Source of the DNA: Candidatus Nitrosotenuis cloacae
GTDB lineage: Archaea > Thermoproteota > Nitrososphaeria > Nitrososphaerales > Nitrosopumilaceae
Length of the DNA: 64,000 bases
Direction of reading: 5' to 3'
NCBI RefSeq assembly: GCF_026768455.1
Contig: NZ_JAPPVQ010000006.1
Coordinates: 104,314-168,313 of the forward strand
The position numbers and the translations under genes were made by a program. Within the stretch, counting starts at the first letter, position 1; each line of letters begins with the position of its first letter. Below, in pieces: positions 1 through 8,570 of the stretch. The notes below the pieces were generated by a model. The model did not search any database, was not told the DNA's origin, and was given only the letters and a program-made list of their open reading frames with translations.

Positions 1-1076
1 ATCTTCACATCTGAGATCTCCCTTAGCGCAAGAACGATTCCGCGCCTTTCCATCCTCTCTACAATTTCCTTTGCGTTGCCGCCCTGCACTGCAAACGACA
101 CGATGCTGGTCCTTTTTTGCGCATCCTCCGGCCCGTACAATATGACACCTGGAATCCCTGACAGTTCCTCTCGCAGCATGCCGGACAAGCCTGCCAGTCT
201 CTGCCTGATGTTCTGCAACCCGATGCGCAGCAAAAGCGAGATAGATGTGTCAAGTCCCACAATCGCCGCATAGTTTCTGTAGCTTGCCTGGAACCTGTCC
301 GGGATGTCCTTGTATGCTAGTTTGTCGCCGTCGTACAGCATTGCCGACTCTCCTGCAATCTGCATCGGCTCCAAAAGATCGGCCGACTCTTTTTTGCATA
401 TGAAAACACCTATGCCCATCGGACCGCACAACCACTTGTAGCCGTTAAACGCAAGAAAATCACAACTGGTACTCCCAAAGTCATAATCGCCGATGCATCC
501 TACAGTCTGCGCGGCATCAAGAAAATACGGAACGCCCCTCTCCTTTAGCACCTTTCCTATTTCGGCGGCAGGCAGTATGGAGCCTGTGTTGTACAGGCCG
601 TGACTTAGGGCCACAAGCTTTGTGTCCTTGTCAAGCAGCTTTTCAAGATCCGAAATATGGAAAAACCCGTTCTGGTCATGCGGTATGCTCTGCAGTCTGG
701 TCTTTTTTGCAAGGCGAAGCCACGGAAAATAATTTGCGTGATGCTCGTGTGTCGTTCCACGAATCACAACATTGGAATCCTTTCCAAGCGAGATGCCGTT
801 TGCAACAAGGTTTATCCCGTCGGTGACGCTCTGCGTGAGAATCACCTCCTCTTGTCTGCATCCGACCAATCTTGCAATTGTGTTTCTGAGGCTGACGGTC
901 TTTTCTGCGAGCAGCGCGGCAAAGTCAAGTGAGTCGGGGCCCAGATTATTGTAGTGTGCAGTAAACTCTGCCATTGCGTTTATTGCCTGCTTGGGAATCA
1001 GTGACGACGACGCGCTGTTGAGATAGATTCTGGAGCTCGAAAAAGATTCCGAGACGAGCCCTTGATCTAAATTCAT
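1..1076 (-). CDS. Class V aminotransferase, cysteine desulfurase-like (3' end beyond window)
   Basis: A reading frame open to the left edge starts at the ATG at 1076 and encodes MNLDQGLVSESFSSSRIYLN..., about 358 residues within the window. It has the fold-type I PLP pattern of class V aminotransferases: an S/T-rich start of the small domain, a TTHEHHANYFPW segment, DAAQTVG (Asp that pairs with the pyridine nitrogen) and FNGYKWLCGP, whose Lys should bind PLP. The family includes SufS/IscS cysteine desulfurases and selenocysteine lyases; the substrate cannot be decided here because the C-terminal part with any catalytic Cys loop is missing. A GAGGT sequence sits six bases before the ATG. It is divergent from the next gene, with only 28 bp between starts. 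Confidence 0.85.
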   Translation of the reverse strand, partial: MNLDQGLVSESFSSSRIYLNSASSSLIPKQAINAMAEFTAHYNNLGPDSLDFAALLAEKTVSLRNTIARLVGCRQEEVILTQSVTDGINLVANGISLGKDSNVVIRGTTHEHHANYFPWLRLAKKTRLQSIPHDQNGFFHISDLEKLLDKDTKLVALSHGLYNTGSILPAAEIGKVLKERGVPYFLDAAQTVGCIGDYDFGSTSCDFLAFNGYKWLCGPMGIGVFICKKESADLLEPMQIAGESAMLYDGDKLAYKDIPDRFQASYRNYAAIVGLDTSISLLLRIGLQNIRQRLAGLSGMLREELSGIPGVILYGPEDAQKRTSIVSFAVQGGNAKEIVERMERRGIVLALREISDVK

Positions 1077-1104
1077 TATATACCTCATACCAAGTAACTA
1101 TCTG

Positions 1105-1716
1105 TTGCATAAAAACCAACACGGCTCCGATGCGACAGAGGAGATCAGAAAAATAATCTCCACACAAACTCTGAGCTCAATATCGTTTGATGACGCAGTA
1201 GCAAAGACGTATTTCTTCCACAAGGTCGCATCCATACTGCAGCTTCCGACAATCTACCTTGACTTTGACGTGCTGTACAGCGGGTACGTGGTATCCGGCA
1301 TGCTGCAGAAAAGCGACGACGTCGAACTGCTACAGCCCACGCCAGAGGCGATGAGCGACATGACAGTTGCGGTGCTTGAGAGAATCTCGCTGCAAAAACA
1401 TTTGGTGATAATCGACTCACTCAACGGGCTGTTCACCATGCTAAACGAAAAAGATGCAGGCAGGCTGGTCAACAGCATGATAATGATGCTTACAAGCGCA
1501 GGACAAAAGACTGGATCGCACGTGCTGGTCGGCAGCATATCCAAGTTCCGCCAAAATGACGGATGGACCCTGACTGCGCTGGGGCGCAAAGTGATTGATG
1601 TTGATAGGATGAACATTCTCTCCGTGAAAAAACAGGACTCACAATTTCAGATGTCCGTTTTGGATCGCAACAACTTGCAAAAATCCACAGTCCTGTTTGA
1701 TCTTGATCTGATCTAG
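1105..1716 (+). CDS. Degenerate RecA/KaiC-like ATPase domain protein
   Basis: 203 residues from a TTG at 1105; a TATATA box about 26 bp upstream fits a leaderless start there. The middle holds HLVIIDSLNGLF, a convincing Walker B strand of the RecA/KaiC type, and MIMMLTSAGQKTGSHVLVGS resembles the following strand-helix-strand. Where Walker A is expected the sequence is SISFDDAVAKTYFFHKVA, which keeps only a KT and lacks the glycines, so nucleotide binding is doubtful. Function unknown; it could be a KaiC-like or Rad51-paralog-like scaffold. It runs divergently from the aminotransferase and is followed by a long inverted repeat before the ferredoxin gene. Confidence 0.7.
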   Translation: MHKNQHGSDATEEIRKIISTQTLSSISFDDAVAKTYFFHKVASILQLPTIYLDFDVLYSGYVVSGMLQKSDDVELLQPTPEAMSDMTVAVLERISLQKHLVIIDSLNGLFTMLNEKDAGRLVNSMIMMLTSAGQKTGSHVLVGSISKFRQNDGWTLTALGRKVIDVDRMNILSVKKQDSQFQMSVLDRNNLQKSTVLFDLDLI

Positions 1717-1737
1717 AAACTGGATGCGATCAGAATT

Positions 1738-1774
1738 TTATAACAGCGTTAAAAATTTGCTAACGCCGTTATAA
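1738..1774. promoter_or_regulatory. Inverted repeat upstream of ferredoxin gene
   Basis: Arms TTATAACAGCGTTA (1738-1751) and TAACGCCGTTATAA (1761-1774) are reverse complements except for one position, with a 9-base spacer. It lies after the stop of the preceding gene and about 20 bp before the TATA-like AAATTATATT (1791-1800) of the ferredoxin gene. It could be a regulator operator next to the BRE/TATA or an RNA hairpin ending the upstream transcript; no T-run follows directly, which favours an operator. Confidence 0.6.
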
Positions 1775-1830
1775 TTCGCAGTTTTTAGGGAAATTATATT
1801 AAGATCCGAACGGTAGTTAGTTTGATAAAA

Positions 1831-2130
1831 ATGCCAGTAGCAATTTTACCTGACATTGGTGAACAGATGTGCATTGGATGCGCACTATGCGTTGAAATCT
1901 GCACAACACTGGGACCAGATGTACTTAGAGTAAAACCAGTCGAAGGCTGGAAGAGAGGTAAGGCATTTGTCTTTTACCCAGAAAGATGCATCTCCGACGG
2001 AGCATGCATCGGCGTTTGCCCAACAAAGGCAATCTTCTGGATGAGACCAATGGACTTCACAGTAGGTCAACCAGTTCCTCTATACAAAAACTCAGTCTTC
2101 GTTAAGGGCTGGACTGAACTCATCGATTAA
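1831..2130 (+). CDS. Dicluster ferredoxin (one Asp-substituted cluster site)
   Basis: 99 residues from the ATG at 1831 (MPVAILPDIGEQ). A TTG nine bases earlier is possible, but the TATA box at 1791-1800 points to a transcript starting at about 1825, favouring the ATG. The first site is MCIGCALCVEIC, a normal C-x2-C-x2-C-x3-C. The second is RCISDGACIGVCP, where the second Cys is Asp (C-x2-D-x2-C-x3-CP). In some archaeal ferredoxins such an Asp ligates the [4Fe-4S] cluster or gives a [3Fe-4S] cluster. Likely a soluble electron carrier; its partner is not visible from the neighbours. T-rich sequence follows the stop. Confidence 0.9.
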   Translation: MPVAILPDIGEQMCIGCALCVEICTTLGPDVLRVKPVEGWKRGKAFVFYPERCISDGACIGVCPTKAIFWMRPMDFTVGQPVPLYKNSVFVKGWTELID

Positions 2131-2201
2131 GTTCAGTCACAAAAATTTCTTTTTCATCATTTTGTTCCAGTGGACACTCCGCTGTGGTTTTATTTTCGAA
2201 T

Positions 2202-2212
2202 CCGTAATACGG
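2202..2212. promoter_or_regulatory. Palindrome CCGTAATACGG before acetyltransferase start
   Basis: Perfect 5-bp arms around a central A, ending four bases before the ATG at 2217. The T-rich stretch GGTTTTATTTTCG upstream is the likely TATA region, so the palindrome would straddle the transcription start and could be a repressor site. Short, so chance is possible. Confidence 0.35.
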
Positions 2213-2216
2213 TACA

Positions 2217-2660
2217 ATGATAACTGTAAGCAAAGCCACACACAAGAACAAGGCTGCCATACAACACCTCCTGTTGGAGCTTGGACGGCCGCAGGCAGAC
2301 GGCAAAAAGCAAATGGCGTTCTTTGAGGATCTGATCCGCCTCTACACTACAGGCCCCGACAAACATATTCTAGTTGCGCACGATGCAGCAGACGTGGTGG
2401 GACTGGCAAGCGCAGTCGTGCTGCCAAGGCTGAACCGCGTCCGCCCCGAGCTCTGGATTCCGGAGCTGGTGGTGTCAAAGAAACACCGGAACAAGGGCGT
2501 CGGAAAAAAGCTGATAATCTCATGCATTGCTCTGGCGAAAAGAAAAAATTGTTTTAGGATACGACTAGAGTCTGGAAAAAATAGAAAGTCGGCCCACAAG
2601 TTTTACAAAAAGATGGGACTTGAGGCCTACGCCGTCAGCTTCAGCTTGGGACTAGGCTAG
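2217..2660 (+). CDS. GNAT family N-acetyltransferase
   Basis: 147 residues, a single GNAT domain of normal length. Motif A with the acetyl-CoA loop is [17 protein letters not shown] (R-x-x-G-x-G), followed by an amphipathic helix, then motif B with [11 protein letters not shown], the usual asparagine/serine-helix and F-Y-x-x-x-G-F/L turn. Substrate unknown; ribosomal or protein N-terminal acetylation is common for archaeal members but not shown here. Its last nine bases overlap the 3' end of the convergent cdc48 gene. Confidence 0.88.
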   Translation: MITVSKATHKNKAAIQHLLLELGRPQADGKKQMAFFEDLIRLYTTGPDKHILVAHDAADVVGLASAVVLPRLNRVRPELWIPELVVSKKHRNKGVGKKLIISCIALAKRKNCFRIRLESGKNRKSAHKFYKKMGLEAYAVSFSLGLG

Positions 2661-4778
2661 ATACGTCGCAGTAGTTGGGACGCGGACTTTTTTTAGCGCA
2701 TCCTCCAAATCCTGCTGAGTTATCTTGATGTCCTTGTGACTTGTCGCCTGACCGTTGATGTGTCTCTTTAGTGCTGCAATTGCGGCCCTTGAACACACCG
2801 CGGAAATCTCTGCACCCGTGTATCCGTCTGTCTGCTCGACAAGTTTGTCCAAGTTGACGTCGGAGGCAAGCGGCTTCTTCCTCGTGTGTATCTCAAAGAT
2901 GTGCCTTCTCGACTTTGCGTCCGGCTTTGGCACCTCGATGATTCTGTCGAATCGTCCGGGTCTTAGCAGGGCCGAGTCCACTATGTCCAGTCTGTTTGTG
3001 GCGCCGATTATCAGCACCCCGTGCAGCTCCTCTAGACCGTCTATCTCGGTGAGTATCTGCGATACCACACTCTCCGTCACATGCGACGAATCTCCGCCTC
3101 CCCTTCTTGGTACCAGCGCGTCGATCTCGTCGAAGAAGATTATGCACGGTGCTGCCTGTCTTGCCTTTCTGAACACCTCTCTTACTCCCTTCTCCGATTC
3201 GCCGACCCACTTTGATAGCAACTCGGGGCCCTTGACGCTGATAAAGTTCGATTCCGTCATCTTTGCAAGTGCCTTTGCGATGAGCGTCTTTCCGGTTCCA
3301 GGTGGGCCGTACAAGAGTACGCCCTTTGGCGGTGAGACGTCGACATACTCGAATGCCTCCTTGTGTTTTAGCGGCCATTCGACTGCCTCCTTCAACTCCT
3401 CTTTGAGCTGCTCCAAGCCGCCGACGTCGTCCCATGTCACGTTTGGAACCTCGACTAGCACCTCTCTTAGTGCAGATGGCTTTACGTCCTTTAGTGCATC
3501 CCTGAAATCCTCATCGACTATCTTTATTTTCTGCAGAATCTCAGCTGAGATCTTTTCCTGGTTTAGGTCGACGTCTGGAAGTATTCTGCGCAGTGACCTC
3601 ATTGCGGCCTCCTTTGTCAGCGATTCCAAATCCGCTCCGACAAATCCGTGCGTCACCTTTGCAAACTGCTCGAGGTTCACCTTCTCGTCGATTGGCATTC
3701 CGCGTGTGTGGATGTTGAGGATCTCAGCTCGCCCTTCTGCGTCGGGAATTCCTATCTCTATCTCCCGATCAAAGCGTCCGGGTCTTCTGAGTGCCTGGTC
3801 GATAGAGTCCGGCCTGTTCGTGGCAGCAATGACTACCACTTTTCCCCTGGCATTCATTCCGTCCATCAGTGTGAGAAGCTGCGAGACGATTCTCTTTTCC
3901 ACCTCGCCTGTCACCTCGTCACGCTTTGGAGCGATCGAGTCGATCTCGTCAATGAATATGATACTCGGAGTGTTCTCCTCTGCCTGCTTGAATATCTCCC
4001 TTAGTCGCTCCTCCGACTCGCCGTAGTATTTTCCCATTATCTCCGGACCTGAAATTGCCGTAAAGTGAGCGTGTGTCTCGCCTGCTACTGCCTTTGCTAG
4101 GAGCGTCTTTCCGGTTCCAGGTGGGCCGTACAAGAGTACGCCCTTTGGAGCCTCGATTCCAAGCTTGTCAAACAGTTCCGGATGGCGCATTGGAAGCTCG
4201 ACCATCTCGCGGATCTTCTGGACCTCCTTTTTGAGGCCCCCGAGGTCGTCGTACGTGATCCTTGGGATGGTGTTGTCCACCGCCTTTGTCATGCCTCCAA
4301 GCTTGAACTTTGTCTTGGGGGTGATGATTACCGGCTTTGCCGGGGTTGTGGATGTTACTATCAGCTGTGTCTTTCCTCCAAGGTGCGTGTTTACCACTAT
4401 GGTGTCGCCTGTGGTAAAGACATGTCCCTCGTACAGAGATGACATGTATTCCTGCAGTCCCTCCACTGAAATCTTTTCCACCGGGGAAAGTACTACCTGC
4501 TCTGCCTCGGCCGAGTCGACCGTCTTGATCTGCACCTTCTCCCCAATTCCGGCACCGATGTTATGCCTTGTCAGCCCGTCGATTCGTATTACTCCAGAGC
4601 CAAAATCGTCTGCGGATCCCGGCCAGATCTTTACGTGGGTCTTTTTATTTGCCAGCAGTTCTACTATCTGGCCCGTCTGAAGCTTGTTGTCCTTTGCTAC
4701 CTTTGGATCTATTACCGCAATTCCCTTCCCAACATGTCGTTGGGCTATCTCATCAATCTTTAGTGTAATTTCGCTCAT
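2652..4778 (-). CDS. Cdc48/VCP-like AAA+ ATPase
   Basis: 708 residues: N-terminal double-psi barrel and beta-clam domain (about 1-180), then two AAA modules. Both have Walker A GPPGTGKT (first at about residue 218); Walker B is IIFIDEID in D1 and IIFFDEID in D2, each followed by arginine-finger helices ([22 protein letters not shown]). It should unfold or segregate protein substrates with ATP, feeding the archaeal proteasome. Start is the ATG 24 bp after the stop of the Hsp20 gene, with GGTGAT before it, so the two form a chaperone operon. The C-terminus (TTATYLA) does not end in a plain HbYX proteasome-docking motif. Confidence 0.97.
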   Translation of the reverse strand: MSEITLKIDEIAQRHVGKGIAVIDPKVAKDNKLQTGQIVELLANKKTHVKIWPGSADDFGSGVIRIDGLTRHNIGAGIGEKVQIKTVDSAEAEQVVLSPVEKISVEGLQEYMSSLYEGHVFTTGDTIVVNTHLGGKTQLIVTSTTPAKPVIITPKTKFKLGGMTKAVDNTIPRITYDDLGGLKKEVQKIREMVELPMRHPELFDKLGIEAPKGVLLYGPPGTGKTLLAKAVAGETHAHFTAISGPEIMGKYYGESEERLREIFKQAEENTPSIIFIDEIDSIAPKRDEVTGEVEKRIVSQLLTLMDGMNARGKVVVIAATNRPDSIDQALRRPGRFDREIEIGIPDAEGRAEILNIHTRGMPIDEKVNLEQFAKVTHGFVGADLESLTKEAAMRSLRRILPDVDLNQEKISAEILQKIKIVDEDFRDALKDVKPSALREVLVEVPNVTWDDVGGLEQLKEELKEAVEWPLKHKEAFEYVDVSPPKGVLLYGPPGTGKTLIAKALAKMTESNFISVKGPELLSKWVGESEKGVREVFRKARQAAPCIIFFDEIDALVPRRGGGDSSHVTESVVSQILTEIDGLEELHGVLIIGATNRLDIVDSALLRPGRFDRIIEVPKPDAKSRRHIFEIHTRKKPLASDVNLDKLVEQTDGYTGAEISAVCSRAAIAALKRHINGQATSHKDIKITQQDLEDALKKVRVPTTATYLA

Positions 4779-4802
4779 ATCTGATCACCAAAAATTGAAG
4801 GT

Positions 4803-5300
4803 TTAGGAAACCTCCACCGTCTTTCCCTTGGGTTTCTCTTCCTTTTTGTAGCTGAACTGGACTTCCAAAATTCCGTTTGTGTATGATGCCTTTACAGAGT
4901 CTACGTCCACCTTCTGCTTGATTGGGACCCTGGTTTGGTACTTTTTCTCTCCATGCTGCGCATCAATATTTACGGTGTTCCCCTCCACTACCACCTTGAT
5001 GTCTTTTTTCTCGACTCCCGGCATCTCTGCTACCAGCTTGAGGATTCCGTCCTTTTCGTCCACCAGTGTGTCAACTAGCGGCTCTCGCGTATCTGCCGTC
5101 GGGAGCAAACTTGGGTTTACATTTCCGTATTCCCTCACTTGCGGCTTGCCATCGGGTCCAACGGTCATTGAATAACCGTAATAATATGGCCCATACGTCA
5201 CGCCGTCGGCTCTTTTGACATCGTCAAAGATGTCATCTATGTCCATGAATGATCTGGACATTCTTTTGAAGAGCCTATCGAATTCTTCATCGAATAACAT
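4803..5300 (-). CDS. Small heat-shock protein, Hsp20/alpha-crystallin family
   Basis: 165 residues. The N-terminal arm (about 1-70) is rich in Asp, Phe and Tyr (GPYYYGYSMTVG), followed by an alpha-crystallin domain with LVAEMPGVEKKDIKV and the closing YTNGILEVQF strand (family G-x-L motif). It acts as an ATP-independent holdase for unfolding proteins. It is the first gene of an operon with cdc48. The start is set by AGGTGA eight bases upstream. A palindrome lies between the TATA box and the start, which suggests stress control. A second, shorter Hsp20 is at 39094-39471. Confidence 0.95.
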   Translation of the reverse strand: MLFDEEFDRLFKRMSRSFMDIDDIFDDVKRADGVTYGPYYYGYSMTVGPDGKPQVREYGNVNPSLLPTADTREPLVDTLVDEKDGILKLVAEMPGVEKKDIKVVVEGNTVNIDAQHGEKKYQTRVPIKQKVDVDSVKASYTNGILEVQFSYKKEEKPKGKTVEVS

Positions 5301-5320
5301 GTAATATTCACCTATGGTAT

Positions 5321-5348
5321 GTAATAGATATTACATTATATAAATATT
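5321..5348 (-). promoter_or_regulatory. Hsp20-cdc48 promoter with TGTAATA/TATTACA operator
   Basis: TGTAATAGATATTACA (5321-5336) has perfect 7-bp arms around GA. On the minus strand it directly follows the TATA box ATTTATATAAT (about 5337-5348), placing it over the expected transcription start of the Hsp20 gene. This geometry is that of a repressor operator, as known for archaeal heat-shock regulators such as Phr, though the sequence itself is not a known site. A further TGTAATA-like half site (5301-5307) lies nearer the start codon. Confidence 0.6.
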
Positions 5349-5408
5349 TATGATATTTGTCCGAAAAATGACATAAAGCTATTATATATGACATGGTATA
5401 ACGCAGGT

Positions 5409-6065
5409 ATGAAGACCGGTCTTTCCGTGCCTGAGGCTGTGCGCGAGATAATCACGAAGAATCGTTCCATCTATGACTGCATGAAGATGGATGTCATCAA
5501 CTATACTGCGCTTGCAGTAAAGATCCAACCTGACGTGGAAAAGCAGATCGGCGGCCAGGTCAATCTCAATACGATTGTGGTGGCAATAAAGCGCTATGCG
5601 GACTCGTTTGCAGAAAAAGAGGAGATCAGGTCAGAGTCGGTCCTCAAAAATGCTCGACTGTCGCTGACAGACGGAATACTGGACATCAAGTTCACCTCAA
5701 ATGACGCCGACACGAATGCAGCGTCGCTTTTGAACAAGTTTGAGCAGTACGATTCGGATTACGAGTTTTTCAGGCTGGCAGACTCGACATTTAGGATACT
5801 GACCGAGGATCTGGTGGATATCAGAAAGCTCTTCGAGTCACTCCCGTCCGAGAAGAACTTTCTCAACTCGGGTCTTGCAAAGATAAAGATCAGAATGCCG
5901 GAACAGCACAGATCCGACGGGGCATCATACGTGGCGGAGCTTCTTCACAACAATGGCATCGAGCTTCAGAACGCGTTCTTCTCACAGGACGATATAGTAC
6001 TGGTGTTGCGTGAGGAAGACGCGTCAAAGGCGTACGAGATCCTAAGGGCAGAGATCTCCAGATAG
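5409..6065 (+). CDS. Conserved protein with ACT-like C-terminal domain
   Basis: 218 residues from the ATG at 5409 (MKTGLSVPEAVREIITKNRS). An ATG at 5388 is in frame, but the TATA box TATTATATA (about 5379-5387) abuts it, so transcription should begin near 5410 and the downstream ATG is the better start. The N-terminal half looks like a helix-turn-helix segment (VPEAVREIITKNRSIYDCMK) with a second helical pair. The C-terminal half repeats beta-alpha-beta patterns (AKIKIRMPEQ..., DDIVLVLREEDASKAYEILR) typical of ACT regulatory domains that bind small ligands. A ligand-responsive regulator is an inference. Confidence 0.65.
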   Translation: MKTGLSVPEAVREIITKNRSIYDCMKMDVINYTALAVKIQPDVEKQIGGQVNLNTIVVAIKRYADSFAEKEEIRSESVLKNARLSLTDGILDIKFTSNDADTNAASLLNKFEQYDSDYEFFRLADSTFRILTEDLVDIRKLFESLPSEKNFLNSGLAKIKIRMPEQHRSDGASYVAELLHNNGIELQNAFFSQDDIVLVLREEDASKAYEILRAEISR

Positions 6066-6386
6066 CTATACGCCGAGCGTCTCGGCTTTAGAGATGTCCA
6101 AGAACACCTTGTCCCCAACCGAAATTGCCAAATCCTTGTACTCTCTGATGTCAAGCTTCAGGCTTGTGAGGTTTGCAGACATTCCAAAAGCGCCCCCTGA
6201 AAGCATCTTGTTTAGGTTCTTCATCATGTCGTCCATGTTTGTGAATCCCATGACACCTGCTCCAAACGGCGACTGCGGAACGGACTGACTTTCCTTAAAG
6301 TCCTTTGTAGGGGAAAGTGACAGAATCACGTATGGTGCGCCATCCGGTGCTGCGTCGATGCGGACTACGACATACTCCTTTTTCAT
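6066..6386 (-). CDS. Conserved hypothetical protein
   Basis: 106 residues, abutting the preceding convergent gene without a gap. The N-terminus MKKEYVVVRIDAAPDGAPYVILSLSP forms two predicted strands; the middle is Gly/Met-rich (GAGVMGFTNMDDMMKNLNKM) and probably flexible or helical; the end is beta-rich (LDIREYKDLAISVGDKVFLDIS). No catalytic motif recognised. A TATA-like TTAAAATATC lies about 24 bp upstream of the ATG, fitting a leaderless transcript, and shares the intergenic region with the divergent NADH dehydrogenase gene. Confidence 0.65.
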   Translation of the reverse strand: MKKEYVVVRIDAAPDGAPYVILSLSPTKDFKESQSVPQSPFGAGVMGFTNMDDMMKNLNKMLSGGAFGMSANLTSLKLDIREYKDLAISVGDKVFLDISKAETLGV

Positions 6387-6507
6387 GAAAAACTGACCCT
6401 AAATGTGATATTTTAACTGTAGCTGTGTGCGTGAATGATAAAATCCGCCCAAATGTCAGCGACTTTTGGGAATCAACTGTTATATCAAAAGAATTTAGAG
6501 TATACGG

Positions 6508-7857
6508 ATGACTAAGAGGATTCTTGTTCTGGGCGGAGGCTTTGCCGGAGTAGCATGCACGCGCAAGCTGGAATCCCACTTCAAGCACTTTTCCGAAGTC
6601 GAGATTAGCCTCGTCTCCGAGGACAATTTTCTGCTTTTTACACCAATGCTGCCGCAGGTCGCATCTGGTACCATTGAGACCCGACATATCGTCATACCTA
6701 TCAGGACCATCTGCAAAAAGGCCACCTTCTACGAAGGCAGGGTAAAGAACATCGATCCGTATGGAAAACGGGTAGCACTGTACGGCACAAACGAAAAGCG
6801 CGGCATCAACTTAGAGTATGACTACCTGGTGGTCGCACTAGGCAGCCAGACCAACTTCTTTGGGAATCAGTCGGTGGAGTCAAACGCGTATACGATGAAG
6901 ACACTCAACGACGCAGTTGTGTTGCGCAACAGGATAATCGACATGCTGGAGCAGGCTGAAAACGAAAGAGATCCAATTCTAAAACAGTCGCTCTTGACTT
7001 TTGTAGTGGTAGGTGCAGGGTTTGCGGGAATAGAGACCGCAGGGGAGATCCTGGATTTTTTGCATGATGCAAAGAAGCACTATCCGCACATCTCCGAGAA
7101 CGACATCAAGGTGGTAGTGCTTGAGGCACTCTCTATTGTGCTTCCAGGATTCTCAGAAAGGCTCGCTAGGTTTACCCGTGACAAGCTGATTCAGAGGGGA
7201 GTAGACATAATGCTCAACACGATGGTGGTGAGCTTTGACGGCTCGGAGGTTTTGATAAAGGACGCAGTGGATCCGACAAGAACCGCAGTAAAGGACCCCA
7301 ACATGCGCTCACTGCAGACAAAGACTCTGATCTGGACTGCGGGCGTGACTCCAGTTGATACCATCAAAAACTCGATGTTCAAGACGGACAGGGGCAGGGT
7401 GATGGTCAACGAGTACCTTGAGGTGCCGGATTTTCCGGGAGTCTACGTGATAGGGGACTGCTCGCTTACCATTGATCCAAGTACTGGCAAGCCGTATCCG
7501 CCTACTGCGCAGAACGCAGAGGCGGAGGCAAAGACTGCCGCATACAACCTGCATGCCACGATTAGCGGGAAAACCAAGTCGAAGATCGACCATGTCTCAA
7601 AGGGCCAGATGGCAATCATCGGAAAAAGGACGGCGATTGCCCACATTGGTGGGATGAACATCCACGGCTTTGTCGCCTGGTGCATCTGGAGGACTGTGTA
7701 TCTGCGAAAGATTCCAAAGCTGAACAAAAGGCTGAGGGTACTGCTTGACTGGACTGCCGATCTGCTGTTTGACAGGGACATCTCCAGACTGAAGATCATC
7801 CGAAAGGATCAGCCGATCGACTACAAGGAGCTTGACGAAGTAGATGATGTATGGTAA
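6508..7857 (+). CDS. Type II NADH dehydrogenase-like FAD oxidoreductase
   Basis: 449 residues. Two Rossmann dinucleotide folds: FAD-binding RILVLGGGFAGVACTRKL at the N-terminus and a second NAD(P)H-binding TFVVVGAGFAGIETAGEI at about residue 168. The late FAD motif GVYVIGDCS is present, as is LPQVASGTIE, typical of Ndh-2 and sulfide:quinone reductase relatives. The C-terminal amphipathic region (FVAWCIWRTVYLRKIPKLNKR) resembles the membrane-binding helices of Ndh-2. It likely passes electrons from NAD(P)H to quinone without proton pumping; sulfide oxidation cannot be fully excluded, but the paired cysteines of SQR are not evident. The TATA box GTTATATC is about 24 bp before the ATG. Confidence 0.88.
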   Translation: MTKRILVLGGGFAGVACTRKLESHFKHFSEVEISLVSEDNFLLFTPMLPQVASGTIETRHIVIPIRTICKKATFYEGRVKNIDPYGKRVALYGTNEKRGINLEYDYLVVALGSQTNFFGNQSVESNAYTMKTLNDAVVLRNRIIDMLEQAENERDPILKQSLLTFVVVGAGFAGIETAGEILDFLHDAKKHYPHISENDIKVVVLEALSIVLPGFSERLARFTRDKLIQRGVDIMLNTMVVSFDGSEVLIKDAVDPTRTAVKDPNMRSLQTKTLIWTAGVTPVDTIKNSMFKTDRGRVMVNEYLEVPDFPGVYVIGDCSLTIDPSTGKPYPPTAQNAEAEAKTAAYNLHATISGKTKSKIDHVSKGQMAIIGKRTAIAHIGGMNIHGFVAWCIWRTVYLRKIPKLNKRLRVLLDWTADLLFDRDISRLKIIRKDQPIDYKELDEVDDVW

Positions 7858-7892
7858 AATGGACGCCAGATATTATGACGTGCCGGCTCGAA

Positions 7893-8021
7893 CTATTTTC
7901 CGTACGTCTTCTTAAATTCGCATTTGGTGCAGTATAGCACCTTTTGGCTCAAGCCTACATCGTCTGAAATATCTTCAATCTCCAAATGTGAGCCGCACTT
8001 GGGGCAGAATATGAATGGCAT
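7893..8021 (-). CDS. Zinc-ribbon microprotein (42 aa)
   Basis: 42 residues: MPFIFCPKCGSHLEIEDISD... ending CTKCEFKKTYGK. Two CxxC knuckles (FCPKCGS, YCTKCEF) separated by 21 residues make a single zinc ribbon like the N-terminal ribbon of RNA polymerase subunit M/TFS. A TATA-like GATAATTTAAAG lies about 25 bp upstream. It could bind nucleic acid or a protein partner; nothing more can be said. First of a run of microprotein genes. Confidence 0.75.
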   Translation of the reverse strand: MPFIFCPKCGSHLEIEDISDDVGLSQKVLYCTKCEFKKTYGK

Positions 8022-8137
8022 GCTATGTGCAATAACTCGTCTTTAAATTATCTTACTGAACAATCCTAGAATTCATGTTGTCTGGATCATATCTCATTAA
8101 CAAAAAAAGGGGGATGCTATGGTCGATGCCTAGCAAA

Positions 8138-8302
8138 CTAGAACTCGATCACCGATCCCTCGTCTAAGGAATATTGCTGTGTGTGGGATTCACCATGGAC
8201 GTCATACCAGCTCACGCTCATAGCCAGCTTTCTTCTAATCGCACTGTGAATTTCGATTGTATGTGCCATTTTGATTCTGTCACTTAGTTTTGCTTCACTC
8301 AT
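8138..8302 (-). CDS. Hypothetical microprotein (54 aa)
   Basis: Encodes 54 residues beginning MSEAKLSDRIKMAHTIEIHS and ending DEGSVIEF. Alternating pattern suggests a helix followed by a three-stranded sheet (RKLAMSVSWYDVHGESHTQQYSL). No motif recognised. Reading frame, hydrophobic pattern and lack of rare codons suggest a real gene, but no family is identified. Confidence 0.55.
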   Translation of the reverse strand: MSEAKLSDRIKMAHTIEIHSAIRRKLAMSVSWYDVHGESHTQQYSLDEGSVIEF

Positions 8303-8401
8303 GCGGATGAATTTTCGAAAACGAATTTAGCGGCGCAGGTGAAAAATAATTTTTGATCGCTTGAGCTATTTTGACCGTTATTAATGCAGATCACTGTCCA
8401 T

Positions 8402-8539
8402 ATGTCTGAAAATCTTGACAACAAACAAATCAAAGAATTGACTAGCTCTGGCAGAAGATTTGTAATGATCAGCTCGATCAGATGTAGGATGTGGAACATT
8501 CCGTCATTTTCGTCTCATTTTCCGCATCTTGGAGTATAA
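8402..8539 (+). CDS. Possible microprotein (45 aa)
   Basis: ATG to TAA gives 45 residues: MSENLDNKQIKELTSSGRRF... ending SSHFPHLGV. The start is similar in style to neighbouring small proteins, but no domain is visible and codon signal is too short to judge. Its end overlaps the TATA box (GTATAATTTATAACG) of the next gene. Weak call. Confidence 0.35.
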   Translation: MSENLDNKQIKELTSSGRRFVMISSIRCRMWNIPSFSSHFPHLGV

Positions 8540-8570
8540 TTTATAACGGATTTTCAAATCTTACCGTACA

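Noticed and set aside
2755..4026. Long open frame (423 codons) on the plus strand opposite cdc48
   Set aside because: It lies wholly antisense to a certain AAA+ gene, has Ser/Cys/Phe-rich composition typical of antisense frames, and no domain.
8299..8499. 66-codon hydrophobic frame on the minus strand
   Set aside because: Overlaps the stronger 54-residue gene end and the plus-strand frame; no start signal, no family.
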